From Burkholderia aenigmatica (GTDB lineage Bacteria > Pseudomonadota > Gammaproteobacteria > Burkholderiales > Burkholderiaceae): 34,371 nucleotides of DNA. Below the pieces are notes generated by a model. That model was not told the origin of the DNA. It was given only the letters and a program-made list of their open reading frames with translations, and ran no database searches. How positions within the stretch are numbered: position 1 is the stretch's first letter; each line of letters opens with the position of its first letter. This document shows, one piece after another, positions 32,614 through 34,371 of the stretch. A program made the position numbers and the translations under genes. The stretch lies in NCBI RefSeq assembly GCF_902499175.1, contig NZ_CABVQC010000085.1:1-34371 (forward strand), given 5' to 3'.

Positions 32614-34371
32614 TCACGGATTCGTCAGCGTGAAGGTCGGCTTCCGGTAGCCGACGCCGGCCCGGTCGAGCTTCGGCAATTCGCGTTGCGTGAGCAGCGT
32701 CGCGAAGCCGGCCCAGTCGCGCTGCAGCGCGGCCATGTCGACGTGATGCGTGTCACCGCGCTTGAAGCGCACGCCGGCCGCATACGGCAGCTCCCAGTCG
32801 GCCCGGTGCCATGCGCGCTCGGCCAGCGCGAGCAGCCGCGGATAGGCCATGTATTCGAGGAAGGTGTCGTTGCGCATCACCTCGCCCCACGCCTGCCCTT
32901 GCATGCCTTCGATGCGCGGCGCGGGGCCCGTGCCCGTCACCTCGAACGCGTTGCCGTCGCGGTCGCCCATCACCTCGGCGTTTTGCGGCAGGTTCTCGGG
33001 CGCGAGCGAGAACACCTTGTACTCGTCCGTCGCGTGCGAGCCCCAGTAGTAGCCGCGCTCGCGCGGGTTCAGCGTGTACGGGAAGTCGAAGTACAGGTAG
33101 TCGGGCAGCGCGAGCACCGTCAGGTAGCCCTTGCCGCTCAGGTCGCGCGCGCTGTCCGATGCGCCCCAGAAGATCGTGTCCCACAGCGACACCATCACGT
33201 GGCGCGTACTGAAGTCCTGCGGCCCGTTCGCATGCTTGATGCCGTCCTGCCACGCGGCCATCGTGCCGATTCCGTTCGCGCTGACCGCCGCGCTCACCTG
33301 TTGCGCAAAACGTGTCGGCAGCTCGTCGATCGACTTGATCTCGCCGCGCTGGAGCAGCGCCGTGCACGCGGGCGAACGCGCCCACGGCTTGTCCTGCGCG
33401 GCGAGATCGATGCGCCCCTTGTTCGGGTCGGTGCCGTTCAGCGGCTGGAAGCCCCCGCCGAGGAAGATGTTCTTCGCCTCGTCGCCGCCGTAGTGCCAGA
33501 TGTGCAGCGGCGCCTGCGCGTCCGCATGCATCGCGGCGATCTCGCGGATCACCTTCGACGCGAAATTGAGCGCGCCGGGCACGCACGGGTTCAGGTCGCT
33601 GCGCCGGTCGTAGAACTGCACCGTCGTCAGGTTCGACGTGTCCTGCGGATCGAGCAGCCGGTATGCGTTCGCTTCCTGCTCGCGGCCGGCCGCATGCAGC
33701 CGCCGGTAACGTGCCTCCATCGTCACGACGGCCGCGCGCGCGTGCGCGGGCATGTCGATCTCGGGGATGATCTCGACGAAATGCGCGGCCGCGTAGCGCA
33801 CCAGCGCCACGTAATCGTCGCGGGTCAGGTAGCCGCCGCCCGAGCGGTTGTCCGGGCCGGAGCCGAGCTGCGGCAGCAGGCAGTGCGTCTCGCTCGGGTC
33901 GTGGCAGCGGCGTCCTCCGATCTCGGTCAGCTCGGGCAGGCCGGGAATCTCGATGCGCCAGCCTTCGTCGTCGGACAGGTGCAGGTGCAGGCGATTGAGC
34001 TTGTACGCGCTCATCTGGTCGATCAGGCGGCGCAGCGTCGCCGGATGCTTGAAGTTGCGTGCGAGATCGACGTGCATCCCGCGATGCGTAAAGCGCGGCG
34101 CATCCTCGACGAGCATCGCCGGGATCGGGCCGCCGCCGGCGGGCGCGAGCGAGTAGAGCGTCTGCACGCCGTAGTAGAGGCCGGCGCGATCGTAGCCTTC
34201 GATCAGCACGCCGCGCGGCCCGATCGCGAGCCGGTAGCCGCCTGGCGTCGCGATGTCGGCCGGCAGCCGGCGCGGCGCGACGGCGCCACGTACCGGCACG
34301 CGCGCGCCGTCGAGTCCGAGTGTCGTCGCGCGTTCGCGCAGCGCCGCGACCTGCGCGTCCGGCAGGTCGGG
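32614..34371 (-). CDS. Glycoside hydrolase family 20 beta-N-acetylhexosaminidase (N-terminus beyond window)
   Basis: The minus-strand frame is open from the right window edge to a stop at 32614, giving 585 residues of C-terminal and catalytic region; the start and any signal peptide lie outside. The GH20 barrel shows YYGVQTLYSL, RGMHVDLARNF, NRLHLHLSDDEGWRIEIPGL, EIIPEIDMPAHARAAV and the catalytic Asp-Glu pair in WHYGGDEAKN, then QGQAWGEVMR with a substrate tryptophan, and LALAERAWH. Such chitobiase-like enzymes split terminal GlcNAc from chito-oligosaccharides or muropeptides, feeding NagE/NagA. It is convergent with nagE and shares its terminator. Confidence 0.92.
   Translation of the reverse strand, partial: PDLPDAQVAALRERATTLGLDGARVPVRGAVAPRRLPADIATPGGYRLAIGPRGVLIEGYDRAGLYYGVQTLYSLAPAGGGPIPAMLVEDAPRFTHRGMHVDLARNFKHPATLRRLIDQMSAYKLNRLHLHLSDDEGWRIEIPGLPELTEIGGRRCHDPSETHCLLPQLGSGPDNRSGGGYLTRDDYVALVRYAAAHFVEIIPEIDMPAHARAAVVTMEARYRRLHAAGREQEANAYRLLDPQDTSNLTTVQFYDRRSDLNPCVPGALNFASKVIREIAAMHADAQAPLHIWHYGGDEAKNIFLGGGFQPLNGTDPNKGRIDLAAQDKPWARSPACTALLQRGEIKSIDELPTRFAQQVSAAVSANGIGTMAAWQDGIKHANGPQDFSTRHVMVSLWDTIFWGASDSARDLSGKGYLTVLALPDYLYFDFPYTLNPRERGYYWGSHATDEYKVFSLAPENLPQNAEVMGDRDGNAFEVTGTGPAPRIEGMQGQAWGEVMRNDTFLEYMAYPRLLALAERAWHRADWELPYAAGVRFKRGDTHHVDMAALQRDWAGFATLLTQRELPKLDRAGVGYRKPTFTLTNP

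Noticed and set aside
32614..34299. A full-length hexosaminidase starting at GTG 34299
   Set aside because: The frame continues open to the window edge and the GH20 N-terminal domain would be missing, so this codon is internal.

Overview
The window is very GC-rich DNA with dense co-oriented operons. Gene content and order (comF, an aa3 cytochrome oxidase cluster with heme A and SCO genes, imuA-imuB-dnaE2, a PTS-type nag operon) point to a betaproteobacterium of the Burkholderiaceae, most likely Burkholderia (cepacia-complex-like), main chromosome. This assignment rests on recognised protein families and codon use, not on a search. I see no insertion sequence, prophage, CRISPR, tRNA or rRNA; it reads as core chromosome with a few accessory twists.

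Region 1 (1-2339): the N-terminal part of comF runs off the left edge on the minus strand, divergent from a BioC/NDUFAF5-like methyltransferase. A near-consensus promoter then precedes a DUF2244 membrane protein. Region 2 (2395-12257) is a complete aa3-type terminal oxidase module: coxB (with an extra cytochrome c domain and an extra C-terminal OmpA-like domain), coxA, a 46-residue membrane peptide, ctaG/cox11, a DUF2970 peptide and coxC. A terminator cluster and an opposite-strand 'twin transmembrane' protein separate it from SURF1, an SCO-like protein, ctaA, ctaB and a lipoprotein SCO1/SenC. Together these supply the three catalytic subunits, CuA/CuB metallation and heme O/A synthesis.

Region 3 (12398-19096): a YciI-family protein (minus strand), a chemoreceptor preceded by a sigma-28 type promoter, an orphan MetQ-like binding protein ending in a strong bidirectional terminator, a small secreted four-cysteine protein (minus strand), and a three-gene ABC importer of the TrpXYZ-like (ABC_sub_bind) type with three stem-loops between binding protein and permease. 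Region 4 (19375-24753) is a LexA-controlled mutagenesis cassette, imuA-imuB-dnaE2, with a near-perfect LexA box 12 bases before imuA.

Region 5 (24794-34371) is an N-acetylglucosamine utilisation locus. Two similar promoter/operator units precede a GntR/UTRA repressor, nagA, a SIS-type glucosamine-6-phosphate deaminase (NagB-II), a fused EIIA-HPr-EI phosphotransferase and a NagE-type EIIC-EIIB permease carrying a second EIIB-like domain without the phosphorylatable cysteine. A convergent GH20 beta-hexosaminidase, cut by the right edge, would release GlcNAc from chitin or peptidoglycan fragments. The most unusual items are the CoxB-OmpA fusion, the degenerate second EIIB of NagE and the duplicated nag promoter/operator. 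No wholly new multi-gene system was evident to me.
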